64,000 nt of DNA from Triglochin maritima (GCA_963682175.1 OY821770.1:16522501-16586500); one strand, 5' to 3'; shown: positions 24,401 through 37,740, numbered from the stretch's first letter. Notes: a model not told the origin generated them from the letters alone. Program-made: numbers and translations.

Positions 24401-24687
24401 GCCTTTGGCATTCCACTTTGTCCACTTCCTTTTGTCTTAGACTTTCCAGGTTAGAGGACTTGAACTCCTGTTTCATCCTTTCTCAGATTAGGAATTTCAT
24501 TCCGACTTGCTGAAATAGAATTTATCTTTTGCACTTCTGTCATAGCACCTGACAATGTTTTTTCCACAACTGCATAAATTTCTTCATTTTTGAAAGCTTC
24601 ATGTATCAGTTTATTGGAACTATAATTGAGATTACCTGGAGTAGACAATACAGTTAGTTTGTAAAAGTAGTTTATACTAATTAACAA
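24378..24687 (-). pseudogene. Possible transposase C-terminal remnant
   Basis: A 78-residue minus-strand ORF contains NYSSNKLIHEAFKNEEIYAV and ASRNEIPNLRKDETG, followed in another frame by about 30 further residues. I do not recognise it with certainty. Its place in a MULE-like element makes a FAR1/MURA-type tail possible, but this is inference. Confidence 0.2.
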
Positions 24688-26246
24688 TAGTTTATCTTAC
24701 AATTTTCTAGTGTAGCACAAATGTTTGTCGTTTTATTACACCACTAACTTATTTTACAAAACAATGGTTTTAGTAAATTAAAGAACTAAACCAAACTATT
24801 TAACAACTATGACAATATATTATTTTAAATATAACTTAACAAGAATAATATACTTACAATAAGTGTAACTTGAGATGTTGGTTGAACAAACAAATGATTT
24901 TCCATTGATGTTGTTTCCACCTATATAATGAATAACAATCACAACACTAATATATTAAACAACTAAATTAGATTATAAATCATTTCAAAAAGAATACTTA
25001 GAATAGGTGTAACAGGAAATGTTTGTTGAACAACAATATAGTTTACCGTTGAGTTCAATTCAACCTATCAAATAATAATAGTCATGTATTGAACTAGTGT
25101 AGTTATGTATTATACTAGAACAGTTGTCTATTGAACTAGTGTAGTTATGTATTGTAATAGTATTGTTATGTATTATTATTGCATTTTTGTGTATTAAATT
25201 GTTATGTTTGTGTAATATTAAACTAGTGTATTCCTGTTACATCAGAACACCTCAGACTCAAATTCAAAAGAATCTCAAATCCAACTGAAATCTAGTGCAA
25301 CTTTCCAGATCTAACTCAGCCATTAGTGAATACTTGAGTTGAATATTACTATTTCATCACAATATACTTGGAAGTTGGAAGTTCAGCAAAATCTTCAAAC
25401 TTATCCCACCTCCAGCCAATGCAAGAGCTAAATAGTAACACCTGAACACATAAGATTTAAATTTAAATGAATTCTTCTAATCCAACTGAAACGTTATATA
25501 AATTTCCTAATATGACTGGATTTGTATCTATGGCAAGCGTTGAAATTTACTATCTCATCACAATACACTGGAATATCAACTACATTGTCCAATCCAATCA
25601 AATTTTGAGTAGACAAAGAGAAAATAAATAGAAACTCAATCAAAGCCTTCAAATGCAACCAAAACCTCGACAAAACTCGCGAAACTTACCGTGAATACAT
25701 GACTCAAAAAAACATTGTTTCTAAACACTAAACCGAAATTCCAGCAAAATTTCCCAATTTAACCTTATTTGCAGCAAACACAAGATCTAACCACCATCAA
25801 CATCCGAATAACACACCATGCCAAAATCCAAACAAACTCCACAAATCCGACGTACTTGACTCCTACCTAAACACCAAATAACTCAACAAACCACACACAA
25901 ATCTCATACGAATCTCTAAATCCAAACTCGATTAACTCCCTCATGATTGTCGATGGTTGGGTGAGATGGGGAAGGACGGAAGGAGAGTGGAGGTCGATCT
26001 TCCATCGTCTTTTGGAAGGTTGCTGGAGGGGAGGTAAAAGGAGGACGAGATGGGTGTGATTGGGAAGGAACGAAAGAGGGAGGAAGGAGGACGTGATGGG
26101 TGCGTATGGGAAGAAAGGAGGGGAGGGGAGGGGAAAGGAAGACGGGGGGTGATTACAAAATTACCTTATTCATCTTTCACCGTTAGATTTGATCTTGATG
26201 GTGCATGTTTGTGGTCTTATTATATGAAATTGAGACATGATCTCAT

Positions 26247-28241
26247 TCTAATACTCTCCTACACACACACGCACATATAAATTAAGAAGCATTTCAAAAT
26301 ATACATTTCACATGTTCATGTGCTCTTTTGTGCTTCAAATTATAAAAAAAGCAAAATTCAAGTGAGAAATTCAGAGTAAGCAATCAATTATGAATTTGGA
26401 AAGATGCGATTCCAGACAACCCCTCACCAAATATATCATAATATTTACTACCAAAATCCAAATCTTGTGATTCAAAATACTGTGGAAAGCCAATTTTAAG
26501 GAGCGAATATTTGTCTCTTAAGAATTTCTAAATTCCTATGATACAATGGCTAAAAACGTGTGTCAAGACAAACTATAATTGGAAACCGAGCAATCGACAT
26601 ATAATCAGTAATTGGGGCATAACTATCTGATACGATATCCAAATATGGCGATTCAAAACGTGTTTTTTTCCAAACAAGACATCAATATGCACAACTTTTG
26701 TATTTCATGTATTTCCAAGTTAGGAACCTACAAGGCTAGTAAAAGTTGTGGAAGACTGCTGATATGAGAGACAGAAAATCCTACTTGTATTGCCTGTATA
26801 AAGGGATGGAAATGAGAGAGTCTCTCCTCCTCCACAACTTAATTTTTCTTCTTTTTTGTTTCTTTTAATTTTCAGAAGTGTAATGACAAGAATTCCAGAA
26901 CTATTGATGCAATAAATTTCATTTTCTTCTTTTACTTTTTGCAGTAACATTGGGTCCTTTGTACTATTTCATTTTTTCTCTTCTTAATCTTGTTTTCTCC
27001 TATGATTCTCCCCATGTTACTCACCATAACGAGTGACTAAGCCCTCTGTGGGATGGGATAGGTAGATCAGGTTGATAGGAATGAAATAATTGAGAAAACT
27101 GAGCTTCAAAGTGTAGGTGTTCTTATTGTTGTAATTTTTTTTGTTTTTTTGTGTTAGTGACTTTAACTATATGATTTTATCATTGAAATATTAAATAACA
27201 TGGATATAAAACTTCATAAGAATACACTATTTAATCTTGTTAGATCTAATATTGTAGTCAATTTTGATCACTTAAGAACACGTTGTTTTATGTGATGCTT
27301 AGTTTTTATAATCCAAATCTTTTTTTTTCTTCTTCTTCTCAACATTGAATTCTTCTCAACCCTAAATCCATATACCTTATCTCCAATTTTAATTTGAATT
27401 ATAATCTCAAACATCCTAGTTTAGATTAAGTTTAAATCATTAGGTGCACCGTGCACGATTTATAAAAAACAAAATAAAACCTCTCTCCACCATAAGTTTT
27501 TGCATGCACGTTAATTTAGTTGCATAAATCATTCGAATTGGAATTCACAACCACCTCATTGTGTTTGATTCGTATGCTACGACAACATAAGCTTGCAATA
27601 AAAAATCTAAGTAGAGAAAATTGACATAATCTCTATTAATTGAAGATAAGAACAATATAAGAAAAGTAACATATTTTTAAAATCGAAATTAATAATGTAT
27701 CTTCAAAAAGGTTTTCTCATTGAAACCTTTGAAGTCACTTCTTTTAAGTCATTTTCAAAATAAACATAGAGATCCAATTCAAAGGCTAAAATGAAGTATG
27801 CAAGTCAAGATGAACCTAAGGAAGTGTAGAGGAAGGAAGTGCGAAGAACGGCCAAAACAAATCGAGAATCGGGTGAAAATCGAGCGTTGATTGACCATTT
27901 GGAGTGGCGGTTAATTTGTTTGATTAAAAAGAAGTCAAAGTTTTCTCTGATGGATTCTAGATCGACTGTTTTGGTGCGTGGTCGACTATTGTTGGGTTGT
28001 GTGTGACACATGTTGGATTCAATTTTTAGGGGTTTTTAGTCTAGTTTTGCTTTTATCTTTAGCCTTGTTTAATGGATTGTAAACTAACTAAAACGACTAA
28101 ATTTAATCATCTTTGGAGACTAATTGATTGAGTTTAGAGACTTTTATAAAAGGGAGTTATGACCCAAGCTTCATTGGATCAAGTGAATGGAGGAGGTTTT
28201 ATCTTTTTTTAAATAAAGGGAGAGTCACATAGGGTTTGACT
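26247..28241. other. Gene-free AT-rich region
   Basis: No gene is supported. A TATA-like motif with a short leader (ttttataaaaggg near 28142) may be a remnant of another LTR promoter. Short ORFs at about 26720-26950 and 27805-28011 show no family features. Confidence 0.35.
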
Positions 28242-30252
28242 TGAAAGGAATGTGTTTTAAAAGTTTTAGTTTAGAATGTCTTTTATTATGAATTGAATGC
28301 ATCGAACATTTTGTTTCTTGATTAATGTTGTCGTCTTTTGGAAGTGTTAAGGAAGATGTTCTTTGTCCCTAACCGTAAAGCTCTAAAAGATAATGGTTTG
28401 CATAAATCAAAAGTAATTCATAATCATGGTAATTAACATGAAACATTAATTACCGAGTTACGATTGTCATATTGGTTAAGATAGATGTTGTAGCTCTACA
28501 AATATTTAACAACAAGAGTATATGAAATATAAAATGTTTCTTTCATATATTGAATTGACCTAACAAATAAAACATTATGGAATTGTGTTTGTGTCATTAA
28601 TGTTTCATAGTGTCTTTGAATCCTAAGATATGAGACATATATTTTTTCACATAAGAAGTGTATAATTTGATTATTATGAAAAGCTATTAATGTGTATAGT
28701 GATAAATGTATTAATTGGTTATACATAACTTGTGGGTGAAAATGTTATATGACAAAATATTATCATTGTCCCCCTTGACTGGAGTGATGATATTGTTGGG
28801 CTCTTTGATAAAATAAAATGTGCACAATCTAATTTGTGTATAGTTACATATTTATAATTAGCTTGAAACATCAAGAAATGAATATATAATATAAAAGTGA
28901 TATATTTCTACTTCGTATAATATTCTCAATATCATGAGGCAAGAGATAGACACAAGTGATATTAAATATCACTAAATGGATTGTGTTTAGTTTGAGTGAG
29001 CAAAACATCTTTGTTATTCGGGTATCTATAATGTGTAGCTAGATACCGGTTATAGTTTATGATATATAGTGTTTTATAATATCGTCAACATAACTTAGAC
29101 CCTCTTATAGGTTACACCACAGAACTGGGAAACAAGAAATTTGATTTTACATTTTATATGATGTATTGAAATACATGTGATACGATATTAAAATCAAATA
29201 TGTCTTTATTACGACATGGTTAAAATAATTAATAAATTTATATGAAATGCAAATATATTATGGGGTATAATGTTTGACATTATATATGATAATATGTTGC
29301 ATAATATAATGTGTTACATAACATTATAATATATAAATTTGCTAAAACCCCAAGGATCTGATTTTGTTGGATATTAATCCAAAGTTTGATAAAGGCATAA
29401 ACGGTCAAACTGGTCGACCATTTAACAAACTTGGTTCGACCAAAATCAGGGATTTTCCTGATTGAGAGACAGTCGACCTTTTTGGCTTAACCGTTCGGTC
29501 GTGTCACTCAACCGAAACCAGAGACTTTTGGTTGTAGTGAATCAGTCGACTGGTTGGACGTGTTGTCCGACCAAAATTGATGATTTATAACCAATCGGTT
29601 GAACGGTTGACTATTTTGGTTGACCCTTTGCATGCGGTTTTGCCGGAATTAATAAGAGATTTTCTTCGATCATGGGTTGTAATTGTTCCAATTTGGTCAG
29701 ATGAGGTTAAGGGATGATTACGTGTCGAAATATGATTAGTTTAGAGAAGCTAAAAATAAGGGATGATGTGTAAGTGGGTTACACATGATGTAAGATTGAG
29801 GAAGCCCTATAAATAGGTGGTCCTTCCTCTCCTCTTTATATGTACATATGAATGCAAAATTCTCCACCAAATTCATCCCGAAATTCCCTTAGTTGAGTGT
29901 CTGAGAGATTAAATTCTCAGGAGTATCAAAGGGGTAATTAGTTAGATTTTAGTCTTGATTTAGAGATTGATTGACTAGTTCTGATCTCTCTAATCTTATT
30001 TAGAGTTTAGTGAACACTTGGAGGAATTTCGAGGTGATTCAACGCATCACATCTCCTTATTGGTAAAAGGTATTTAATAATCCCCTAGGTATGATCCTTT
30101 TTACGTATTTCAATATTAAATAGTTTATTACATATATTGAAGTACAATAAGGAATTTTGTGCATGTAAAACTGTTGAAAAATATGAAAATCGATCATAAA
30201 TGCTTGTTAATTTTTTTAAAGTATACACAAGTATATGGCACGAAATCCTACA
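28242..30252 (+). mobile_element. Old solo LTR of the resident copia family
   Basis: It begins TGAAAGGAATGTGTT and ends CACGAAATCCTACA, matching the LTR tips of the copia element at 43591-53280. An exact 5-bp duplication, tgact, flanks it at 28237-28241 and 30253-30257. The whole 2011 bp aligns with that LTR family, but with many substitutions and indels. TATA is at about 29800 (ccctataaatagg). Decayed palindromes (ggtcgaccat, ggttcgacca, cagtcgacct) occur at 29405-29640. It is the oldest LTR of this family in the window. Confidence 0.9.
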
Positions 30253-30277
30253 TGACTTGGATCTTGGCCACGTACGG

Positions 30278-31065
30278 TGTTAGCTTTTAGGCCTTAATAT
30301 ATGCTAGTTTTGATGATTAATCAAACTAATCTTAATCAATCAACATAGTCAATCAAAATGGACAAACATGATTATATGCATTTCATATCTACTTGTATGT
30401 GTGTAAATCATCTTAATAGGTTATCAAGATTATGAAAAAAAGAGTATTTGCAGAAACAATCAAGATTATAACAAAGCTTTGAAGCAAGACTTGTAATTCT
30501 TTATCTATTGAGTTCATAGAATGAAATGTAAACTTGAGAATTATGATTTGTCCACGTTCTGTTAGGGCAACGAAACCCTAACGGATGTCTGAACTGATCA
30601 TATCAACAATCATTAGCTTTTTACTTGATTTCTCTACTCGACGATCGTTCATCAATTGGTCAACCATTAATATCTTGGCCTCTGGCGTGCAATGACTCTT
30701 TCGACGTGTCAATATAGTTGTTGGACTCGCAACGAATATTTGATTTTCAACTGTTGCCGCTAAAAGACAAACTCTTAATCCGACTGACGGAATTGATTCG
30801 AATGATCAAAATTCTTGTGACTTAGTCGATTAAATCCATATTATTATTTTGGATCGGCCAACTAAACAAAATTCGGGCAACCAATATTATATTAGAGGAA
30901 CTTCGACAAAAGTTACTAGAAGTTGGTGATTTGTTATTCGACCATTGTTTGATCAACCAAAAGCTTAATTTTGACTAAGTCAACTTATTTTAGAGCAATC
31001 ATTCTTCAAACGGTCGACCGAATTTGTTGATTTCTGCCCTAGCTTAAGTCGATCCACCGAGCCCT
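30278..31065 (+). mobile_element. Truncated SIRE-like LTR, plus orientation
   Basis: It starts TGTTAGCTTTTAGGCCTTAA and follows the 59667 subfamily through the AATCAATC block, the cgacgtgtcaatata motif and one intact palindrome (acggtcgaccga at 31012). Homology stops near 31065, before TATA and U5. It faces a second LTR of the same subfamily in the opposite orientation, so 30278-32878 is a large imperfect inverted repeat. Confidence 0.75.
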
Positions 31066-31077
31066 ACTTTAGTATCA

Positions 31078-32878
31078 CTATTGGATCTCTATTCTAAGCC
31101 GAGATCAACCCCTTTACACCACGAACCTTTGCGAACACCCTCGTCTTGCTTGATTTTCTCCTTTCACAACCCAAAATGGAGCTTCCACAAAGCATTACAA
31201 CTAGGGGTGCAAATAGTTACCAACTATCCGTGTATTCGATTCGAAAATTTCTATTTAGTTGTTATTTGGTAAGTTCAATGTTACCAATTTAATTTCGGAA
31301 ACGAATTTGGTTTAAAAAAATACCATAGAATTCGGATACGAATTCGGATACAAGCTATTTAAAATCCGAATTATTCGAATACATGGTCAAATACATAAAT
31401 TAGTATTCCAAAATTTTAATACGAAGATTTAGTATTCAAAAATTTTAATTCGAAAATTAATTACAATATATATATATATATATATTCAATTTCGGATAAT
31501 ATCCGAATATCAATTAGTATTCGAAAATTTTGAAGTTTCGGATTCGGATTCGGATAGTTCTACTGAATTCGGATTCGAATTCGAATTTTGTAATAGAATA
31601 TGGTATTCGGATTCGAATTCGAATTTGGTAATGGAATATGGTATTCGGATTCGAATTCGGATACAATAGGTATCCGAGTCATATTATCCGAGTTGCACCC
31701 CTAATTACAACGCTTGTGTGATTTTGGATGTTGAAGTTAGAATCACTCACTAACACTCTAGATTTGAGAACACTTGGATATAAGATAGGATTGATACACA
31801 AGTGGCGAAAATTAAGCTTTGAGTGTAGGAAATGAGAACTTGAAGATGTAGAAAGTTTGACACTAAGGTATAGATCAATGAGTATTCAAGGTATGTAAAA
31901 CAAAGGTATGAGACATTATTTATATGCTTTGAAGCTCTACTAACTGTTTGAAAGAGTTTGTGAGATTTGGACCAATGAGAAACAAGATTTGAGTTGAGCT
32001 CGGTTAGAAATTTGTTCATGCTTTGTCGACCGCTTAAAGAATGATTGTCCAAAATGAAGAGTTGACTTTGTCAAAATTAAGCTTTCAGTTGACCGAATAT
32101 GGTTTGGATAACCGATCATCAACCTCTAGTAACTCTTGTCTAATTTCCTCTGATGTAATATCGATTGACCGAATTGGTCTCAGCTGGCTGATCCAAAATA
32201 AGAGTAAGGATTCAAGTGACTCGGTCACAAGCTTTTGATCATCTGGATCGATAATTTATCTTTTAACGCCAACGGTTAGAAATCAAATATCTGTTGTGAG
32301 TCTAAAACATTACACCGAATAATATATTGACACGTGGAAATAGTCGTTGCACGCAAAAAGCCAATAAGTAAACAATTGACTAATAAAAGATTGGTCGTCC
32401 GAAAATGGACATGGCAAATGGGCTATAAGACAAAATACAAGTGTGACCATTGAAGTAAAATCTAAAACTGGTCTAAGGGGATTCGATCAACCGAATGACA
32501 ATCAGTCGTCCGAGTGGACAATTCCAAAGAACATCATAACGACTATTGATGATATGATTTTGGTCCTCCGTTAGGTGTTCGATTGACCGAATAAGACATG
32601 GACAGAATCCTAGTACTCAAGTTTAAATATGGTTTTATGAACTCAATAAATAGAAAATTACAAATATTGGCCCAAAACTTTGTTACAATCTTGAGTCTTT
32701 GTCTCAATGCTCATTCTCTTTATGATCATATTCAACCTATTAAGATGATTTCTAAGTATACAAGTATATATGCAATGCATGTAATCATGTTTGACCACTT
32801 TGATTGACTGAGTTAATTAGTTAAGATTAGTTTGATTAATTATCAAAATCAACACGAATTAAGATATAAAAGCCAACA
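31078..32878 (-). mobile_element. SIRE-like LTR, minus orientation, interrupted by a MITE
   Basis: On the minus strand it starts at 32878 with TGTTGGCTTTT, directly after a polypurine tract, so it is a 3' LTR. It aligns with 59667-61371 throughout: decayed palindromes at 31990-32600, a TATA-like region near 31920, and gagcacacttgg-type and ccgagatcaacc text near 31090-31790. Its U5 end is lost at about 31078. The MITE at 31202-31703 sits inside it. Confidence 0.8.
31202..31703 (+). mobile_element. hAT-type MITE, copy 2
   Basis: A 502-bp element begins TAGGGGTGCAA and ends TTGCACCCCTA, a perfect 11-bp inverted repeat. It is flanked by an exact 8-bp duplication, attacaac (31194-31201 and 31704-31711). 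The empty site can be read in the related LTR at 59667-61371 (ctttacaacttgg), which confirms a clean insertion. It is the reverse-orientation homologue of 911-1377 with the same TCCGAAT/ATTCGGAT-rich interior and an added (TA)n run near 31470. Confidence 0.95.
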
Positions 32879-33060
32879 ATCTTCCCATTTTTTTATAATG
32901 GGAAACCTATATCTTAGTGATTGGGATTCAATTTAATTATTCCTCTTTCTATGTGATTTCTCCCCCTTCATATATATGAGTTATGCATGTATATTCTCCT
33001 ATCAATACGTATATTATGAATTAATTGAAACCCAATCTCTTATCAAGGAAGTGCGGAGAT
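32879..33060 (-). mobile_element. Polypurine tract and 3' internal remnant of the SIRE-like element
   Basis: The minus strand has AAAAAAATGGGAAGAT (32894-32879) immediately before the LTR. Upstream of it lies aagatataggtttccc and gggggagaaatc text that matches the 3' internal region at 8415-8600. The rest of the internal region is missing. Confidence 0.7.
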
Positions 33061-33241
33061 AATGGTGAAAAGGAATTCAAAATCAAGCAAGAATCGAGCC
33101 TAGAAAGTGTTGTTGGCGTGCACAGAAAATTGGCAAAAATGTATTCTTCGGTCAAAAAAGGAAAACAAAGAAAAATAGAAACTAGATGAATCTCATTTCC
33201 CTTTGACTGATATTCATTTGTATGTGCATGTTATTTGAATA
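33061..33241. other. Short spacer
   Basis: No feature is visible between the SIRE-like remnant and the next LTR-like block. Confidence 0.4.
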
Positions 33242-33962
33242 TGTTGGAAATCAAATTATGTTATTTGTTCATATTACTACAATTCATAATAGTAAAACAT
33301 ATTGGTTTTCTAGTTTACATACCACCTAAAATTTTCCTTATTTAAGGCATAAAAGACTAAACTAATATATGTTGTTCAATCAAGTTTAATAAAGATAACA
33401 TCAACCTATATAAAATAGGAATTTTTTTTAAAAATAATTATGAAAAATAAAATTGGAATGGCTTGGAGTCACATTGAATTGTGTTTAAGGACTTGTATAA
33501 AATAGGATATATAACCATTGGTTTATAAGCTAAGTGAAAGAAGCTTCATCTCTTAAAAGAGAGAAGGGAAAATCCACTTATGGTTTGGCTTCGATCCTGG
33601 CCAGCACTCATGTTGGGTTTGAGAGTCCCACTTGGGTGGGGTTAGCCACCAAACATGAGTGTTTGGTGAGAGAATTTTCTTGGTGATTGATGAAAAAAAT
33701 TTAGAGACGGAGAAACTAATGTGAGTGGTATGGGAAAACATAGTGTCTCCATCTTGTAATACATTGATTGACTTCCGATTTGGAGGCAAGATAGTTGAAG
33801 CAGACATCCCGAGGATGTAGGTATAAGTAAGTCTAACTTTGTTAGATTTGTGTGTTGTGGTTTGCATGTTGATAGTTTGTTGTTTGTGCACATACTATAT
33901 ATTTGTATGTTTTTTTTTTGTAATGGTGTTTGTTTGAATGATTTGTTGAAGTTTTCGCATCA
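33242..33962 (+). mobile_element. LTR-like block of a third copia type
   Basis: It starts TGTTGGAAATCAAATT. Further on it has ggccagcactcatgttgggt, an interrupted inverted counterpart (aacatgagtgtttggtgaga) and acatcccgaggatgtaggta. These are features I associate with LTRs of common dicot copia elements. No target duplication was found and the right end is a guess. The 112-residue minus ORF here is an artefact of this non-coding sequence. Confidence 0.4.
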
Positions 33963-36900
33963 AGTTTGATTATAGTTTATTGTATTGTATGCACTCAAGG
34001 TGTTAGATGTTTCGTATGAGAGTCCATATGTGGAAATTAGATGAGCTTCACACCCAACCGGTTTTATACATAATTTTTTGCAAAATAATGTTTAAATTTA
34101 TATTATAACAATTTTATTATTTTACCATTGTTTCAATAAAAACATAAACTCATTTATGTCTCTACGAGTGCAAATACCCACGGAAACAGTGAAACGGCTT
34201 TACACAATCTAATTATTTACAAGTGAAATTGCATTGGAAGAAAACAATTATAATGTCATAAAAGAAAGGATTTTTTTTGAAAATAAAATATTTAAAAAAA
34301 AAAATTTATTTTGAAAATTTTTCCTAAAAGAAATTCTTCCATCCATCCCCACAACTACGTCATCAACCTGATTTCCACGTCCTCGAGATGTCCAAAAAGT
34401 GTGAGACTGAAATGACGAGAGAGGTAAAAGATTCACGAACTTTCACAAACAAGAGTACGTGAACAGCTCCAACATGTCTTTCACCCACAACGTGCGCCGA
34501 AGGAGACACACAACCAACAGCTGCGTCACAGTGCGTTTGACGACGTAGGTTTTGCTATATTTATGTTTTTATCACGTGCAGTGCGCCATTCAATTCAGCT
34601 ATTCAACTCGCTAAGCTAGTGTTTGTTTATGTCGTTAATTCCAAAATGGGAAATGAGGTGAAACTAATCGTGCATGATTTGTGGCGTAGACCATCGACGA
34701 CTGGGTCGTGCACGACCAGGTCATCGACCTGATCGTGCAGGTCGTGCACTGTGCGCACAGTTTTTAAAGAAAATCTTTTTTGTTTTGATTTAAAAAAAAT
34801 TGAATCTTTTTTTTTTGAAAATACGTTTTCTAATTGTTTTTATTTTTGAATTTTTTTAAAGTTTTTCCAAAATCGACTTCCGAAAATGACGTGGATGAGA
34901 GATGTGAGTTGTTGTTAAGAGGTGAATAGTGTAGGAAAGAGAAGAAAGTGAGTTGGGGAGAAAGAAAACTGATGTAGAAGAGAGATAAAACTGATTTGGA
35001 AGAGATATAGAAGAGAGAAAACTCATGACCAAGTCGTCTCCGTCATTGTTATAGATGGTTCCTTTGAAATTGGACAAATATTCACACTAACAATAATTAT
35101 TTTGTAATTGGGAACCTCAACTAGTGGTGAACGTACGGGTAAAAGTTATATAAAATGAAGAGCGAATTAGGTCTACAATTGCTTTCCTTAAAGATGGAAC
35201 CTAGATTAATGGATGAGTATAAGTTTCTACCCACATCCACATCGTTGCCTACGCTCTGACGGGCAGTGGGCTCCACGTGAATAATAATTGATCTCGTGTG
35301 ATTACTGATTACCACCACCATACTATTTAGTATTTACTGTAACCATTATCATTGCTCTAAGTGTTACATTTAAGATTCAACTTGGAAATTGGGACCTTTG
35401 CATGGAATAACACTCCTGGTGTATAAAAAAACTCCGACTGTATAGGAATGATGTGCTTGTGGACCTTCAAATGTATGAAACACATGATAATGGGAAATTC
35501 ACGTTTTAGGAAACAAAACTTGGAGCTAGTGTGTTTATATGTAGTTAAAGGAATAAAAAACAACGCTAATTTTCAAATGACTAATATAGACATAATAGTA
35601 GATCTTCAATGTACCAATCGCGTACAGTTAATTGACATGATTCATTATCATGTCATGTCGGTATGCATTTTCTTAGAGAGGAGAACATATAATCATGAAG
35701 CGTGCATGCATTTTAAGAAATCAAAACCAAACTATAAGGTAAGGTATCAGAAAATGAATTTAACTAGAATATAATGTATAATTCTCATTTTTTTTAAAAC
35801 AACTCTCAAAATGCCACACAAGAAAATTATTTAGGTCGCTTTTCTGAGTTCGACATGTTTTTCTCAAAATCTACAACACAAAACGCCACCTACCTCGTGG
35901 CCAAAGGAAACCTTTGTCTCTTTCCATATGGTGTTTTCTTCCCTATTAAATGTTTACCACTTCAGTGGATGTAAATTTATGGAATCCAATGGTACCATCA
36001 TGGCATCCAATTAAGGTGCAGTAAGAAACAAACTTTCACGTTCTTGCCAGCTCTGCTTGTCCGCTTACAATTTAGTTGATAAAATTACAATATCATGCGT
36101 GAGAAGTGGGATACAATGATTGGAAGAAAAAAGAAAGTAAAAGGTGCAAAAAAGAATGAAAGAAAGTCGTTCCAAGGATTTTTAAATTTATTGTTGTGGT
36201 CCTCTTCACATGGCTGTAAACTTTATATTGTTTTTGTTATGTAAGTTCCATAAGTGGAGACGCCACTCTACACATGCCCACCAACAAAGTTTGCTTGTAG
36301 CACACTTTGGTAGCTACACATGTAAAGCACTAGAGCATCATACATGTAATGTAAATAATAAGTACAACATGAATGAAAGGGGCCTACGCAATTGGAGCTT
36401 TTTAATTGGGTAGTGGATGTGTGTTTTTGTAGCAAGGATATGGAATTTATGTTCCAGATGGATTTCGGAAGAGTGAAAGTATAGACAAGTTGAGCAAATT
36501 AAAATACAGGTATTTAGATGTTATTATGTCTTTACACACAGGTCGTTAGGTTTTTTTTTAATAAGTGGTACATTTGATTTCAGTCATTTGGTGGATCATG
36601 GATCTGTATCCCACAAACTACTTGTCGTTAAGCAGGTGAATTCGAACTTACATCCACCCCCACCAAACAAGTACTTGACCAGAAAATAACCTTCGTCTTT
36701 GTTACGCACTGAAAAGTGTTATTAGGGTCATGATGTCTAATCCTTTACTTGATTTTGGCCTATAGATTCCATCCCCTGAATTCATCAGGTTGTAAACTCT
36801 AGTTAATGCAAAAGTATCAGTTAAGGTTGATTCTTCTGTGACTCGTTTGAGTTGGGCTAGACAAATGTTTCATTAGAGCTAGACCCAAAATTAAGTAGGG

Positions 36901-37740
36901 CGAACAGTGATTCACATTTAAGCAAGTCAGTTTGATTAGGCGTGCTAAGGGCTATGCTCGATTAACATGTGGACACTGAAACTAAAATTTTATAAATAAT
37001 ATTATGTGTGTCATTAGGATGTGCTATTTCAATTTCGTTGTTGCTCTCGATCATTTTATTGTAAATCTATTGCACAATACTCTATTCAAGTGGGCTTAAG
37101 AAGCTGAGTTTGGGCTCAGGCCCATCAATGTCAGTGTCACCTGGACTGGTAAACTCAAGCAAATCGTCGGCTCGATGTGATTTGAGTCTTTTGACCAAGC
37201 AATTCTTCTGAGTTTCATTAATAGCTAGCTATTCAGCCTTTTTATCTTTTGGAGAAATTATTGCTTCGTGTATATTTTATAAACTATTCATCTTTCAAGG
37301 CATACTAGAACTGAAAACATATCGGAGAAGTTTTGTTGTTGGGGTTTTTTAGAAAATTAACAACCAAAAACTGATAGGTGCAACAAATTTTAACTTTTGG
37401 TTTTCTAAAAACATGGGCTGCGTAAACCTTTGTTAATACCATACCATACAACAATAAGTTCGGTATTGATATTGTCATTTTGTAGTTGTATGTTAGTTTC
37501 TATAATATTTTTTACTTGCAGATACTAAACTAATCTTCTCAGAGGCGATTGAGGAAGTATTAATTGTAAATGACTAGGAATTGAAAGAAAGAAAAATTTT
37601 AAAAAAAAAAGACTAGGAATTGTATTTGTTGTATTGGGCTTTGTGAGGTTCCTTGGGCCTATATTCGGTTGTAACTAACTTTAGGACACATATGTATGTA
37701 TTTACAAGGGAATTAATTTTTTTTAATATATTTTAGACAT
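33963..37740. other. Gene-free region
   Basis: Almost 3.8 kb with no gene I can support. An ORF at 35448-35774 (108 codons) has no family features. A perfect 14-bp palindrome, ggtcgtgcacgacc, lies at 34704-34717 within a small cluster of gtcgtgca/gatcgtgcag repeats (34670-34760). A/T homopolymers are frequent at 34260-34300 and 34780-34860. Confidence 0.4.

Larger units (their letters stand above)
19863..26246. mobile_element. Probable Mutator-like element (MULE)
   Basis: The left edge reads ATGAGACTAGGTCTCATTCT and then, after about 40 bp, gatccaacggttgg and ggtaat. The right edge, reverse-complemented, reads ATGAGATCATGTCTCAATTT, then aaatctaacggtg and ggtaat at similar distances. I take these as diverged terminal inverted repeats of about 100 bp. 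Inside are a captured AN1 zinc-finger fragment, long internal duplications and possible transposase remnants. Both ends lie beside CA-repeat DNA, which prevented me from fixing a 9-bp target duplication. A chance pair of related MITEs is the alternative. Confidence 0.45.

Noticed and set aside
33553..33891. 112-residue minus-strand ORF
   Set aside because: It overlaps LTR-like non-coding sequence and has no family features.
34704..34717. Palindrome ggtcgtgcacgacc as a member of the LTR array family
   Set aside because: The core differs (GTGCAC instead of the short CG centre), it is single and not paired at 19 or 22 bp, and it is outside any LTR I can define.
35448..35774. 108-codon ORF
   Set aside because: AT-rich, no motif, no conserved neighbours and no promoter signal; length is within chance for this base composition.
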